Of a stretch of DNA of 44,263 bases, positions 15,075 through 24,146 are shown one piece after another. The number at the start of each line of letters is the position of its first letter. The stretch's first letter is position 1. This DNA comes from Thermoflexaceae bacterium (GTDB lineage Bacteria; Bacillota; Clostridia; Lachnospirales; Lachnospiraceae). The position numbers were made by a program, and so were the translations under genes. The notes beneath the pieces were generated by a model. It was given only the letters and a program-made list of their open reading frames with translations. It ran no database searches and was not told the origin of the DNA. The stretch lies in contig JAQXXN010000043.1 in assembly GCA_029226085.1 (NCBI GenBank), positions 1-44,263 of the forward strand, in the 5' to 3' direction.

Positions 15075-15739
15075 AATTTAAGAATATTCTCCAGTTTTAA
15101 TACAGCTTCGGAATAGTTTATTTTATTTTCTGAAATAGCCCTGTCAAGATAATCAATTACACTCTCATCATAAGAAAGACCTGTAAGCTTTATTCTTGAT
15201 TTCAGCTTGGCAAACTCTCTTTCAAGCATTGATGCAGGGCGTTCAAACCGTAAATATAAATCCAGTCGTTCTACTCTTCTGCCTGCTTTTATTATACTAC
15301 GAATTCCCCTGTCGTCAATGGAATCATCCACATAGCCCCAGAATGCCAGAATATAATCAATCACTTCCTGAAGCTCCAATAACGGTGCCTGTGTATTCTT
15401 CGCCTTCCGGATTGCCGAGAGTGCCATCTCCACATATGAAATTGTTTCTGTTCCTATCACATCCCGCATTACCATTGCATTATCGTATGCCCTGGTCATA
15501 TTGCTGATAATGGAATCCACGTTATTTTCATCAAACGGATACCTGTTAATGAATTCCATCTTGGAACCATACACATCCGGGATATCCAGCATGTTACATA
15601 ATTCCCTGTATGAATCCTCCGATTCATCAATCATCCTGTCATATCCCACAAAAAATTCTCTCAAGGTCGTATAAACTCTTTCATTATACCTTCCCAGCCA
15701 GTAAAGACCGCTGGCTCTTTCTAACGCAATAATACCCAT
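15071..15739 (-). CDS. alpha-E domain protein
   Basis: A 222-residue all-helical protein starting MGIIALERASGLYWLGRYNERV, the diagnostic N-terminus of the alpha-E family (xRxAxxLYWLGRYxERxE). Later helices include FERPASMLEREFAKLKSRI. The family is made almost only beside circularly permuted ATP-grasp and transglutaminase-like proteins, as here, and is a predicted partner in peptide-bond formation; the mechanism is not known. It overlaps the preceding gene by 19 bases and the next by 4. Confidence 0.92.
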   Translation of the reverse strand: MGIIALERASGLYWLGRYNERVYTTLREFFVGYDRMIDESEDSYRELCNMLDIPDVYGSKMEFINRYPFDENNVDSIISNMTRAYDNAMVMRDVIGTETISYVEMALSAIRKAKNTQAPLLELQEVIDYILAFWGYVDDSIDDRGIRSIIKAGRRVERLDLYLRFERPASMLEREFAKLKSRIKLTGLSYDESVIDYLDRAISENKINYSEAVLKLENILKL

Positions 15740-17034
15740 GTATCTTTAAATCCTCCTCCCTGCGATGAATTTACCACAAATGAATCCGGATTACGGGAAA
15801 ATCTCGTAAGCCCGCTTTTCCATACCTTTACTTCTTGTCCTGTCAGTACAAACGCTCGTAAATCTGCCTTTCTCGGAACCCTTTCACCATTTTCCATGAT
15901 ATCAATGTCAATGAAATCAATAACCTCCTGTGCGATGAATCTTCTCGGTTCCTTTTTAACCAGATTGATAAAATCTTCCTTCTTCTGCCCTTTTAAGTCT
16001 TTTCCAAAGACAACACCGTATCCGCCTGCTTCTGCCACATCCTTAATGACAAGATTATCAAAATTATCAAGAACGTATTTTCTGTCCTCTTCATAGAACG
16101 GCAGATATGTAGGGGCGTTATTCAGAATGGATTTTTCATTCAGATAATATTCAATCATCTTCGGAACAAAATAATATATTCCCTTGTCGTCCGCCACACC
16201 GTTTCCCGGTGCATTTAATAATGCAACATTCCCTTTTTTAAACACGGAATACAGATGTGGAACTCCAATTACGGAATCTGCGCAGAAGTTCATCGGGTCC
16301 AGATAATCATCCGATATTCTCCGGTAAACAGCTCCTACCTTCTGCTTTTCATTGTTGCAGCCTGTGTAATACAAATAGTCATTCTCAACAACCAGTTCCT
16401 GTCCCGTAGCCAGTACGGAATGTGTCTTTTCTGCCAGAAATGAATGTTCAAAATATGCCGCATTGTATCTTCCCGGGGTAAGAATGACATTAATCCCTCC
16501 CGTATTCACATAGTCCATGACTTCCTTCAACAGTTCTGCATAATTACGATTATCCGCTATTGGGATGTCATGAAATGTACTGGGGCTTGCTCTCCTGCAC
16601 AAATCTCTTGCTATCATGGGATAGGATGCACCGGAGGGTACTCGTAAGTTATCTTCCAGCACATACCACGTTTTGTCTTTTGCCTGTACAAGATCAATTC
16701 CAGAGATATGGCTGTAAATAGCCTTCGGCGGCATTGTACCTTCACATTCTGCCATATAGCCCGAGGATGAGAAAATAAACTCTTCCGGTATCACGCCATC
16801 TTTTACAATTTTCTTTTCCCCGTAAATATCGGCGAGGAAACGATTCAATGCCGTAACTCTCTGAATCAGACCTTTCTCCAGATAATCAAACTCCTCCTTT
16901 GCAATTACTCTTGGAATGGAATCAAACGGAAACAGCTGCTCCTTAAATTCACCATTTTTGTAAATGCCAAACTTAACGCCATATCGTTCCAAAAGTTTAT
17001 TAACCGCATCTGAATTATCGAATAAATGATTCAT
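15721..17034 (-). CDS. circularly permuted type 2 ATP-grasp protein
   Basis: A 437-residue protein starting at ATG 17034 after GGGAGGATGCGGA. Recognisable elements are YSHISGIDLVQ, DNLRVPSGASYPM, GVADDKGIYYFVP, a glycine loop VAEAGGYGVVFG and the C-terminal DLRAFVLTG, all typical of the circularly permuted ATP-grasp family (amidoligases acting by acyl phosphates). It is first in a five-gene operon of ATP-grasp, alpha-E, transglutaminase-like and two AstE-like genes. Comparative genomics (Iyer, Aravind and colleagues) predicted such operons to make small peptides or amide-linked modifications. The true product is unknown. Confidence 0.92.
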   Translation of the reverse strand: MNHLFDNSDAVNKLLERYGVKFGIYKNGEFKEQLFPFDSIPRVIAKEEFDYLEKGLIQRVTALNRFLADIYGEKKIVKDGVIPEEFIFSSSGYMAECEGTMPPKAIYSHISGIDLVQAKDKTWYVLEDNLRVPSGASYPMIARDLCRRASPSTFHDIPIADNRNYAELLKEVMDYVNTGGINVILTPGRYNAAYFEHSFLAEKTHSVLATGQELVVENDYLYYTGCNNEKQKVGAVYRRISDDYLDPMNFCADSVIGVPHLYSVFKKGNVALLNAPGNGVADDKGIYYFVPKMIEYYLNEKSILNNAPTYLPFYEEDRKYVLDNFDNLVIKDVAEAGGYGVVFGKDLKGQKKEDFINLVKKEPRRFIAQEVIDFIDIDIMENGERVPRKADLRAFVLTGQEVKVWKSGLTRFSRNPDSFVVNSSQGGGFKDTWVLLR

Positions 17035-17090
17035 TCCGCATCCTCCCTTTCTCTTCTCTCTTCACCATGTAAGCCGGTTCATAAAAAAAT

Positions 17091-17123
17091 AAAGCGCCAT
17101 AAGCTAATACTTATAGCGCCTTT
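17091..17123 (-). terminator. rho-independent terminator after the phosphopantetheinyl transferase gene
   Basis: A perfect palindrome: AAAGGCGCTATAAG pairs with CTTATGGCGCTTT (one G.U pair), loop TATTAG, then TATTTTTTTATG on the minus strand. It ends the fhs/PPTase transcript and separates it from the ATP-grasp operon. I could not identify a convincing promoter for the latter in 17035-17090. Confidence 0.85.
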
Positions 17124-17199
17124 GCTCTAAAATTTATTTTATAAAATTATAGAGGTATTATAATTCACTTTTTAAAATATGTCAACGTAAATATCTGCA

Positions 17200-17751
17200 T
17201 TATTTAACAGTATTTTTTTCTTTTGCAAGGGAAATGATGTATGTCTTTCCGTCAACGGTAATTTCGTATCTTGATACAGCAAATGCATTTTCAACGGAAT
17301 CAATCTGTGTCAAATCTTCCCTGATTCCATTTCCGCTTAACTTAACCACACTTTCCTTGTAAGTCCATGCCCGAAAAAAGCAAAGTTCCGGTTCCGATGC
17401 TTTCGAAAGCTCCTTTAATTCCCTGTCACTCATCACTCTTTTTGCCACATTTTCCTTAAAGGCTCTTACATTTTCCACATCAATCCCAAGCTTCCATTGC
17501 TTTGAGAGGGCACACGCCGCCATTCCGCGGCAATGACTGATGTTAAAACAGATATCTGAATCTACAAAATGCGGTTTCCCATGCGCTTCTTTCTGCATAT
17601 TCAGTGTACTCATGTCTTCTCCGTAGAAATCCTTCAATACCTGTCCTAACAGTTCATGTGCCTTATCATGCTCATAGCGGTGCTGATGCTTCTCTTCCAT
17701 TGCCATGTAAGCAATAATTATGTCCTCTTCCTTTATAACCTGATAATCCAT
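17200..17751 (-). CDS. 4'-phosphopantetheinyl transferase superfamily protein (Sfp-like)
   Basis: This 183-residue protein has the family motifs FNISHCRG (residues 69-76), GIDVE (89-93, magnesium-binding Asp and Glu) and WTYKES (129-134, catalytic Glu and Lys). These enzymes move 4'-phosphopantetheine from CoA to a serine of an acyl or peptidyl carrier protein. At 183 residues it is shorter than Sfp (about 225), so the N-terminal lobe is abbreviated. No carrier-protein or synthase gene is in the window, so its target is elsewhere. It follows the fhs gene by 11 bases and should share its riboswitch-controlled transcript. Confidence 0.9.
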   Translation of the reverse strand: MDYQVIKEEDIIIAYMAMEEKHQHRYEHDKAHELLGQVLKDFYGEDMSTLNMQKEAHGKPHFVDSDICFNISHCRGMAACALSKQWKLGIDVENVRAFKENVAKRVMSDRELKELSKASEPELCFFRAWTYKESVVKLSGNGIREDLTQIDSVENAFAVSRYEITVDGKTYIISLAKEKNTVK

Positions 17752-17762
17752 CCGTCTCTTTC

Positions 17763-19433
17763 CTAGAACAAACCGACAATCTTTCCGTTGTCATCCACAT
17801 CCACATTCTCGGCAGCCGGTTTCTTCGGAAGTCCCGGCATTGTCATGATAGTTCCCGTAATTGCAACAATAAATCCGGCTCCTGCAGATACATATACTTC
17901 CCGGACATGAATATCAAAGCCTTCCGGGCGCCCGAGTTTTGCAGGGTCATCTGACAGAGAATACTGGTTCTTTGCCATGCAGACCGGAAGACTGCCAAAT
18001 CCCAGTGCTGTAATTCTCTCCAGTGCCTTTTTCGCTGCCGGCTCAAATACCACATTGGATGCACCATAGATTTCTCTTGCAATCTTTAATATCTTCTCCT
18101 CGAGAGGAAGTTCATCCTCATACAGAAGTTTAAAATCGCTCTTTTTGTTTTCCAGCGTATATAAAACCTTATCAGCAAGCTCACTGCCACCTTCGCCGCC
18201 CTTTGCCCATACATCGGAAAGAGCGAATTCGCATCCCCGGTCTTCACAGAACTTCTTAATAAAATCAAGCTCTGCCTGGGTATCCGAAACAAAATGATTT
18301 AAGGTAACGACAACCGGAACACCGTATTTCTGGAGGTTTTCAATATGCTTTTCCAGATTGACAATTCCCTTTGAGAGAGCATCCAGATTTTCTTCTGAAA
18401 GCTCTGTCTTTGGTATGCCGCCATTATATTTTAATGCACGAACCGTTGCCACAAGAACAACTGCATCCGGCTTAAGTCCTGCCTTACGGCACTTAATATC
18501 GAAGAACTTCTCAGCTCCAAGGTCCGCTCCAAAACCTGCTTCCGTCACCACATAATCGGCAAGCTTTAAGCCCATCTTGGTTGCACGGATACTGTTACAG
18601 CCGTGTGCAATATTGGCAAACGGGCCGCCATGTACCAGTGCCGGTGTATTTTCCAGGGTCTGGATCATGTTCGGCTTAATTGCATCCTTTAATAACGCTG
18701 CCATGGCTCCTACTGCATGTAAATCTGCTGCCGTAACCGGTTCGCCGCTTCTGTTATATGCCACGATAATCTTTGCCAGTCGTTCCTTTAAGTCCCTGAT
18801 ATCTTCTGCCAGACAAAGAATCGCCATGATTTCTGATGCAACGGTAATGGTAAAATGATCTTCCCTTACAAAACCGTCCGTCTTATTTCCAAGTCCTACC
18901 ACGACATTCCGCAGAACCCTGTCATTCATGTCAAGGCATCTCTTCCATACAATCTGACGGGTGTCGATATCCAGCGCATTTCCCTGCTGGATATGATTAT
19001 CCAGCATTGCCGCAAGCAGATTATTGGCAGATGTAATTGCATGAAAATCCCCCGTAAAATGAAGATTCAGTTCATCCATCGGAACAACCTGCGCATATCC
19101 GCCGCCGGCGGCACCACCTTTAACACCAAAGCATGGACCAAGGGAAGGCTCCCTTAAAGCGATGACTGCTTTCTTTCCCTTTTTACACAATGCTTCACCC
19201 AGACCCACACTGACGGTTGTCTTTCCTTCTCCTGCCGGTGTAGGATTAATTGCAGTTACAAGAATTAATTTGCCGTCCGGGTTATCCTGAATCCTTTCCT
19301 CCAGTTCATCCGAAAGCTTTGCCTTGTACTTTCCGTACAGTTCCAGCTCATCTTCCTCAATTCCAAGCTTTGCTGCCACATCCCTGATTGGAATCATTTT
19401 CGCTTCCTGTGCAATTTCAATGTCTGTTTTCAT
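17763..19433 (-). CDS. fhs: formate--tetrahydrofolate ligase
   Basis: Start ATG 19433 ([16 protein letters not shown]), preceded by GAGGAATTT; the product has 556 residues, the usual length. The P-loop-like [41 protein letters not shown] and the C-terminal [20 protein letters not shown] blocks are those of Fhs (10-formyl-THF synthetase). It makes 10-formyl-THF from formate, ATP and THF, feeding purine and formyl-Met synthesis and, in acetogens, the Wood-Ljungdahl pathway. Upstream lies a tandem glycine riboswitch, so expression is expected to respond to glycine. Confidence 0.97.
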   Translation of the reverse strand: MKTDIEIAQEAKMIPIRDVAAKLGIEEDELELYGKYKAKLSDELEERIQDNPDGKLILVTAINPTPAGEGKTTVSVGLGEALCKKGKKAVIALREPSLGPCFGVKGGAAGGGYAQVVPMDELNLHFTGDFHAITSANNLLAAMLDNHIQQGNALDIDTRQIVWKRCLDMNDRVLRNVVVGLGNKTDGFVREDHFTITVASEIMAILCLAEDIRDLKERLAKIIVAYNRSGEPVTAADLHAVGAMAALLKDAIKPNMIQTLENTPALVHGGPFANIAHGCNSIRATKMGLKLADYVVTEAGFGADLGAEKFFDIKCRKAGLKPDAVVLVATVRALKYNGGIPKTELSEENLDALSKGIVNLEKHIENLQKYGVPVVVTLNHFVSDTQAELDFIKKFCEDRGCEFALSDVWAKGGEGGSELADKVLYTLENKKSDFKLLYEDELPLEEKILKIAREIYGASNVVFEPAAKKALERITALGFGSLPVCMAKNQYSLSDDPAKLGRPEGFDIHVREVYVSAGAGFIVAITGTIMTMPGLPKKPAAENVDVDDNGKIVGLF

Positions 19434-19472
19434 AAATTCCTCATCCTTTCTCATCTTTCCAGGTAATACACA

Positions 19473-19539
19473 CAGACAGAAAATCCGCCTGCCTGTCTGC
19501 AAGCTAATTAAGGCGTACTGGCAGAAAATCCAGCACGCC
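19473..19539 (-). promoter_or_regulatory. hairpins of the riboswitch expression platform
   Basis: Two stems lie between aptamer 2 and the fhs start. GGCGTGCTGG pairs with CCAGTACGCC (19539-19512), and CAGACAG pairs with CTGTCTG (19499-19473). Neither has a clean U-run, so the mode of control (antitermination or translation) is not clear from the sequence. The first stem overlaps the end of aptamer 2 and could compete with its P1. Confidence 0.45.
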
Positions 19540-19727
19540 TCTGTCTCTTGTACCTGAAAGATTTATCTTATGATGATATTGCTTCTTCGGTGCATTGTAT
19601 GCTCTCCAGAGTCCAGTCCGGACATGGTCCTTTTGCCTGAGAGTTTGTTGCGGCTTCACCTTCGGCGCCGGTTCCTGTCAGGAACATTTTTATTATATGT
19701 TCCGGCTTTCCGGTCTCTCCCATGTCG
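19535..19727 (-). ncRNA. tandem glycine riboswitch upstream of fhs
   Basis: Aptamer 1 runs from about 19727 to 19621. Its P1 is GACATGG with CCATGTC, and it contains GGGAGAGACC, CGCCGAAGG and the conserved CTCTCAGGCAAAAGGACC block. Aptamer 2 follows at once (about 19620-19535) with ACTCTGGAGAG, CACCGAAGAAGCAA and TCTTTCAGGTACAAGAGACA, each matching the gcvT/glycine motif. The two-aptamer layout with a short linker is typical. The gene controlled is fhs rather than the usual glycine cleavage or glycine transport genes. Confidence 0.9.
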
Positions 19728-19756
19728 TTCATCCAGGTTAATTAACTTATTATTAA

Positions 19757-19785
19757 GTTATAACTGATAACTTTTTTCTTGTCAA
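19757..19785 (-). promoter_or_regulatory. promoter of the riboswitch-fhs transcript
   Basis: TTGACA at 19785-19780, a 17-base spacer, and TATAAC at 19762-19757 on the minus strand. The -35 element lies over the stop codon of the upstream gene (19782), and transcription should start about 20 bases before aptamer 1. Confidence 0.75.
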
Positions 19786-22133
19786 TGGATAAGTGATTTT
19801 TCCGCAGAATCTAAAGAATCATAGCCATATAACTTTGCAGTATTTTCCATTGTAAGCCTTGCAAGATTTTTTCCTTCCTTAACAAGTTCTGCTATAAATC
19901 TGCCGTAAAGCAGCAGCATTTCATCCGAATAGGTTGAAAGTTCCCCTCTAAGATATGTTTCATAGGAGGTGTTAAATACCCTGTCTTCTGATGTATGAAT
20001 GCTTCTGGCATTGCCCGCCATATGTGGATATTCCTTTGCAAATTCCTCCATCCATTGAACCTGTATTTTAATAATTTCCTCCATGATTTGTTTTTGTTCT
20101 TCCGATAAAACCGGAAAGGCATCCTTTATCTTCTCATATTCCCACGGGACCGTGCTTTCCATCATCCGCCCATACTTTTCCGTAATAAGATTTCTTCCCT
20201 GTTTCATGCAGTCTTCAAAATACCATCTATATTCATCCAGCATCTCATCCGTCCATGTCATGTACTGGCTTTTCCTCATGATGGAAAATGTCTCCCAGTC
20301 ATCCTGACAGTCCGCCCTTCCGCCTTCATTCTGCACCTTGTCAAATTCTTCCCATTCCATTCGGACAATACAGTCCACCTTATCCATTTTGCTTTCTCTA
20401 TCCATATGCTTTAACACCTCTTTTGCCTGAACTTCCAGATAGGCTTCATCGATTTTTGACAGTCCCATTTCCTGTAACCGGTTTACCACAAGCTTTGCCA
20501 CAATTTCAATGGTCATCGCAATCATGTCCTGCTGATTGACGTTTCCGTTATACCGGAATTCCTTCCATGCCTCACGCTGTGACGGCATGTCGCAGACAGC
20601 GGTAAGAATGTCTCCGATTTCCGGCAGAATGGGAAGTGACGCCAATGCTTTATGCTGCCATTTATAGTACGGTGCATATCTGCGGTTTAATAAGAAAACA
20701 AGTTCCATCATACTCTTCATGTATTCCGACAACGCAATCTGCGCCGTCACATAATCGCCTCTTGCCATCATTCTTCCATAATTATACTGTCCTGCCTGTG
20801 CACATTTCATTAATGTCCGTGCAATTTTCTCAAGCCAGACGTTTCTTGGATAGTATTGTAATAAATATTCTCTTTTTTTCGTGAATATTCCCTCAGGGTC
20901 ATGAAATACCCTGCCGTTTACCGCTGCAGCCAGGGCATATTCTTCCACGTCACGAAAATCTTCTTCCGTCTCTGGTATCTTTTTTCCTCCCAGTACACGC
21001 TCAAAGAAACCATCAATCCTTACTGCACCGCATCTTCCGGTGCCCATTGCTGTTTCATTGCGTATTCTTCCGGCAAATACCTTTGGAAGCTTTTCATATT
21101 CTTCGTTTAGTTTTCCACCGATGGCATCGAAAACGTCATCCGCCATCCACATTGCAAAGCCCGGTCCGCAGTCATGGTCTGTGGATATCTCATCATCAAA
21201 CCCGAAGCACTCTGAGCCTTCTCCGCATAACCCCACTGCAATTCTTCCCACATATTCCGGAAATTTCTCTTCAATCATCGGCTTTCCATACTGTTCATAA
21301 TAATCCTGACACAAATCCAGCATGTTATCATAAGTTTTTCTCCCGGCTTTCCTGTATGCTTCCATGAGATTTTCCCGGATTGCCTGGAAATTACCGGTCA
21401 TTCCGGCAGTCTGATACATATTAAGAAGTGCCTCTTCATAATAAGAAATCGCCTTTTCATACTCCTTATTAGTATAATAAAATTCTCCCAGTGCATTGGC
21501 ACAGCCACAATAGTGGTAATCCTTCTTATCGGTTTTTTCAAAAATCTTTTCTGCCAGAAGAAGGTTTTTCCCAGATTCTTCCATATCAGAAAGCCTCATG
21601 CACGCCTGTCCCAGATTAGTATACGTCACGGCAAGCTCAATCTCTGCCTCCGGATGCTGTTTCACGATAGCCAATGCTTTTTTCAGGCTCTCACAGGCAT
21701 CCTGATACCTGCCACAGGACTGAAATAACAGACTCATATTATTATAGAGGCTGGCAAAACGAAAATCATCCTCTTCCATGGTCATTTCATAGATTTTAAT
21801 GACCTGTCCATATGCTTTTTCAGACTCCTCATATTTTCCCATGGCACGATAAGCATTGGCGACATTTAAAAGCGTGGTTCCATGTGCAAGTGTGCCGTTA
21901 AGTTCCTCTCTTTCCACAAGTTCCAGTGCTTTTTTCACAACATTCTGTGCCTTTTCATATTCCGTAAACTCCCTGTAATATCCTATCAGTTCATTCAGAA
22001 TACTTAAGTCTGCACCTGCATCATTCTCTTTTTCCGCTTCGGCATGTTTTTCCAGGAGAAACCCTTCCACCTTATCCAGCTGATTTGCTGCAAACAAATT
22101 GTCCAGTTCGTTTAGTACCTTTTCTATATTCAT
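19782..22133 (-). CDS. TPR protein with DUF4037 and DUF4125 domains
   Basis: A 783-residue soluble protein. Residues about 1-260 are tetratricopeptide repeats (for example ALELVEREELNGTLAHGTTL, YEKAISYYEEALLNMYQ), a protein-interaction scaffold. A central part with STDHDCGPGFAMWM and APYYKWQHKAL matches DUF4037, a nucleotidyltransferase-like family in which the DHD-type acidic pair would bind metal. The C-terminal roughly 200 residues (VQNEGGRADCQDDWETFSIM, RKSQYMTW, GRNLITEKYGRMMEST) match DUF4125. The fusion is seen in Lachnospiraceae, but its substrate is unknown. It is last in an operon with an epimerase-like and an exporter gene. Confidence 0.85.
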   Translation of the reverse strand: MNIEKVLNELDNLFAANQLDKVEGFLLEKHAEAEKENDAGADLSILNELIGYYREFTEYEKAQNVVKKALELVEREELNGTLAHGTTLLNVANAYRAMGKYEESEKAYGQVIKIYEMTMEEDDFRFASLYNNMSLLFQSCGRYQDACESLKKALAIVKQHPEAEIELAVTYTNLGQACMRLSDMEESGKNLLLAEKIFEKTDKKDYHYCGCANALGEFYYTNKEYEKAISYYEEALLNMYQTAGMTGNFQAIRENLMEAYRKAGRKTYDNMLDLCQDYYEQYGKPMIEEKFPEYVGRIAVGLCGEGSECFGFDDEISTDHDCGPGFAMWMADDVFDAIGGKLNEEYEKLPKVFAGRIRNETAMGTGRCGAVRIDGFFERVLGGKKIPETEEDFRDVEEYALAAAVNGRVFHDPEGIFTKKREYLLQYYPRNVWLEKIARTLMKCAQAGQYNYGRMMARGDYVTAQIALSEYMKSMMELVFLLNRRYAPYYKWQHKALASLPILPEIGDILTAVCDMPSQREAWKEFRYNGNVNQQDMIAMTIEIVAKLVVNRLQEMGLSKIDEAYLEVQAKEVLKHMDRESKMDKVDCIVRMEWEEFDKVQNEGGRADCQDDWETFSIMRKSQYMTWTDEMLDEYRWYFEDCMKQGRNLITEKYGRMMESTVPWEYEKIKDAFPVLSEEQKQIMEEIIKIQVQWMEEFAKEYPHMAGNARSIHTSEDRVFNTSYETYLRGELSTYSDEMLLLYGRFIAELVKEGKNLARLTMENTAKLYGYDSLDSAEKSLIH

Positions 22134-22151
22134 TTATCAATCTCCTCCGTA

Positions 22152-23045
22152 TCAGGTATTCTGATAATACTCCGCCGTAACCGCCATTCCCTGTTCTATG
22201 GGTGTATACTGTATTCCGAGTTCCGCTGCCCTGCTCCCGTCATACCATTGGGATTCCTCCCTGGTTAACGGAAACGGAAGCGGAATTTCCTTCTCCAGCA
22301 CTTCCCCAACGGATAATTCCACTTTTTCAAAGGAAAGTCCCATTGCATTTTCCAATATATCCGCAAAATCTTCATAAGTCAGGCTATCCGGATTACACAA
22401 ATTGAATGCACGGTTATATGCCTTTTCATTACCGCATGCCGCAAGAATTGCCTTTGCCACATCCAGCACAAAAACCATCTGAAATTCGCCTGTTGCATCA
22501 TAAGGATGAAGAATCTGTCCGGCAGTCAGAATCCATTTGAAGTAAACCGATTCCCGAGGTGCATAATTATCCGGTCCATAGATAAAGGCCGGACGGATTG
22601 AGGTAAAGGCTGCCTTTCTTTCCTTACAGCACCGGCGAAGCTCTTCCTCCAAAAGAACCTTTCCGGTTATATAATCTCCTGCCTGCCCTCCAAAATTCCT
22701 GTCTTCCAGTTCACTGTCCTCATTCATTACCTGCATGGTTCCACGTCTATATACATCACAGGTGCTGATAAAAATGTATTGTTTAAAAGATGCTTTCAGA
22801 TTCTTTGTAACCAGCTCAATATCGCCCTTTTGATACGCGCAGAAATCCACTATGACATCAAAATACTCTTCCGGTATTATGGATAATGCCTTACTGTCAT
22901 GGCGATCCATTACATACTCAACAATATCCTCTTCATCAAAAGGCTGGTTTCCCCTGTTCAAAAGATATAGTTCATGATAATCCCTCGCCAGCATGGTAAA
23001 TGTCTTTCCCAGAAAATAACTTCCTCCGATAACCAAAATCTTCAT
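22152..23045 (-). CDS. NAD-dependent epimerase/dehydratase family protein
   Basis: Start ATG 23045, with GGAGG upstream, giving 297 residues; the frame is open to 23072. The N-terminus MKILVIGGSYFLGKTF is an extended-SDR nucleotide-binding motif (GGxxFLG, as in plant and bacterial RNA-binding/epimerase-like atypical SDRs). Downstream are FISTCDVYRRG (catalytic Ser region), GKVLLEEEL in place of the usual YxxxK (Y-ITGK here), and SIRPAFIYGPDNY. It probably binds NAD(P) and acts on a nucleotide sugar or similar compound; no substrate can be given. It is translated from the same mRNA as the exporter gene upstream. Confidence 0.85.
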   Translation of the reverse strand: MKILVIGGSYFLGKTFTMLARDYHELYLLNRGNQPFDEEDIVEYVMDRHDSKALSIIPEEYFDVIVDFCAYQKGDIELVTKNLKASFKQYIFISTCDVYRRGTMQVMNEDSELEDRNFGGQAGDYITGKVLLEEELRRCCKERKAAFTSIRPAFIYGPDNYAPRESVYFKWILTAGQILHPYDATGEFQMVFVLDVAKAILAACGNEKAYNRAFNLCNPDSLTYEDFADILENAMGLSFEKVELSVGEVLEKEIPLPFPLTREESQWYDGSRAAELGIQYTPIEQGMAVTAEYYQNT

Positions 23046-23071
23046 ATAAACCTCCAAACCCTGATATAACA

Positions 23072-24055
23072 TCAGTCCTGTTTATTTTCAATATAGCGGT
23101 CTGCAAATTCTGCCTTAACCTGTAAAAATTCTTCCAGAAGCCTTAACAGAGAAAAAAGCTGTGCCCTGTCTTCAAATTCACTTCTATCTACCGGAAGCGG
23201 CTCATTTTTCATGCCCTCATCCAGTTCTTGAAATTTCAAAAGAAGTTCCTCCACTGTGTTATCCTTATGGTATTCTTCCGATACCGTCTTTAAAAATCCG
23301 GATATTTTCTCTGCCTGTACCGGTGTTGTCTTAATACGCCGCACATTTTTATACATTTCATAAAGTATCTGACACTGTTTTTCCCTCATCTTAAGATATT
23401 CCATGTCAAACACATCATCTTTTTTAAACTGGTTCTGATAATTGACATCCGCCATGTTCTTTGCCTGATGAAGATAATCTGAGAGAACATTAAAACATTC
23501 ACCGTTATAATCGGTCATATCCTCCGTCAGTATTCTCTCCGACATCCGGAATAATATCTTTTTCATCTGATTATCCGTATTGTTCTTTAACTCCTCAATG
23601 GCTACCCTGTCCTTTTTAAGATGCATGTTGGCAATGATTCCGGCACTGACACCTAACAAAAAAATCAGCAGTTCATTAAGAAGCATGGGAGCATCCATAC
23701 GTCCTACAGACAGAAAATGTGTAATCAGCACGGAATCCATTGCCATTGCACTGTTCCATTTGAATTTCAGGCATATGAGTATAAAAAAGAACAGATATAC
23801 ACCAAATGCCCACACGTTATAGCCCATGGTTTCAAAACACACAAATGAAATCGCCAGCGCACAGATAAACGCAAAGAAACGCCCCAGTGCCGTCTTTATT
23901 GTTTCTTTCTTCGTTGGCTGTATGCTTAGTATCGCCACAATTCCCGCCGACATGGCAAATTCCAGATTTAATAAATAAGCTGCCAGTATTGCAATGATAC
24001 TGGCAGCCGTTATTTTAATTGTATTAAATAAAAGATTCTTATTTATCTTCTTCAA
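23072..24055 (-). CDS. aromatic acid exporter family (FUSC-like) membrane protein
   Basis: A 327-residue protein that starts with TTG 24055 (AAAGG upstream). The N-terminal half has four to six helices (ITAASIIAILAAYLLNL, RFFAFICALAISFVCF, LLNELLIFLLGVSAGIIANM) and the motif AGIVAILSIQPTKKET of the ArAE_1/PF06081 family. The C-terminal half is a soluble helical domain typical of the same family. Family members are related to the AaeB/FUSC exporters. It is first in the operon with the epimerase-like and DUF4125 genes. Confidence 0.85.
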   Translation of the reverse strand: MKKINKNLLFNTIKITAASIIAILAAYLLNLEFAMSAGIVAILSIQPTKKETIKTALGRFFAFICALAISFVCFETMGYNVWAFGVYLFFFILICLKFKWNSAMAMDSVLITHFLSVGRMDAPMLLNELLIFLLGVSAGIIANMHLKKDRVAIEELKNNTDNQMKKILFRMSERILTEDMTDYNGECFNVLSDYLHQAKNMADVNYQNQFKKDDVFDMEYLKMREKQCQILYEMYKNVRRIKTTPVQAEKISGFLKTVSEEYHKDNTVEELLLKFQELDEGMKNEPLPVDRSEFEDRAQLFSLLRLLEEFLQVKAEFADRYIENKQD

Positions 24056-24101
24056 ACCGGCTGCACCTTTTTCTATAATATCAAATTTTATTTCCGTTCT
24101 T

Positions 24102-24131
24102 ATTATACTACAAAGTCAGTGCAATAACCAA
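24102..24131 (-). promoter_or_regulatory. promoter of the exporter/epimerase/DUF4125 operon
   Basis: TTGGTT at 24131-24126, an 18-base spacer and TATAAT at 24107-24102 on the minus strand, about 47 bases before the TTG start of the exporter gene. Confidence 0.5.
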
Positions 24132-24146
24132 TTTTTAGAAAAATAT

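Noticed and set aside
19570..19767. Plus-strand open frames across 19.3-19.8 kb
   Set aside because: They are antisense to the glycine riboswitch and the start of fhs, with no ribosome binding site.
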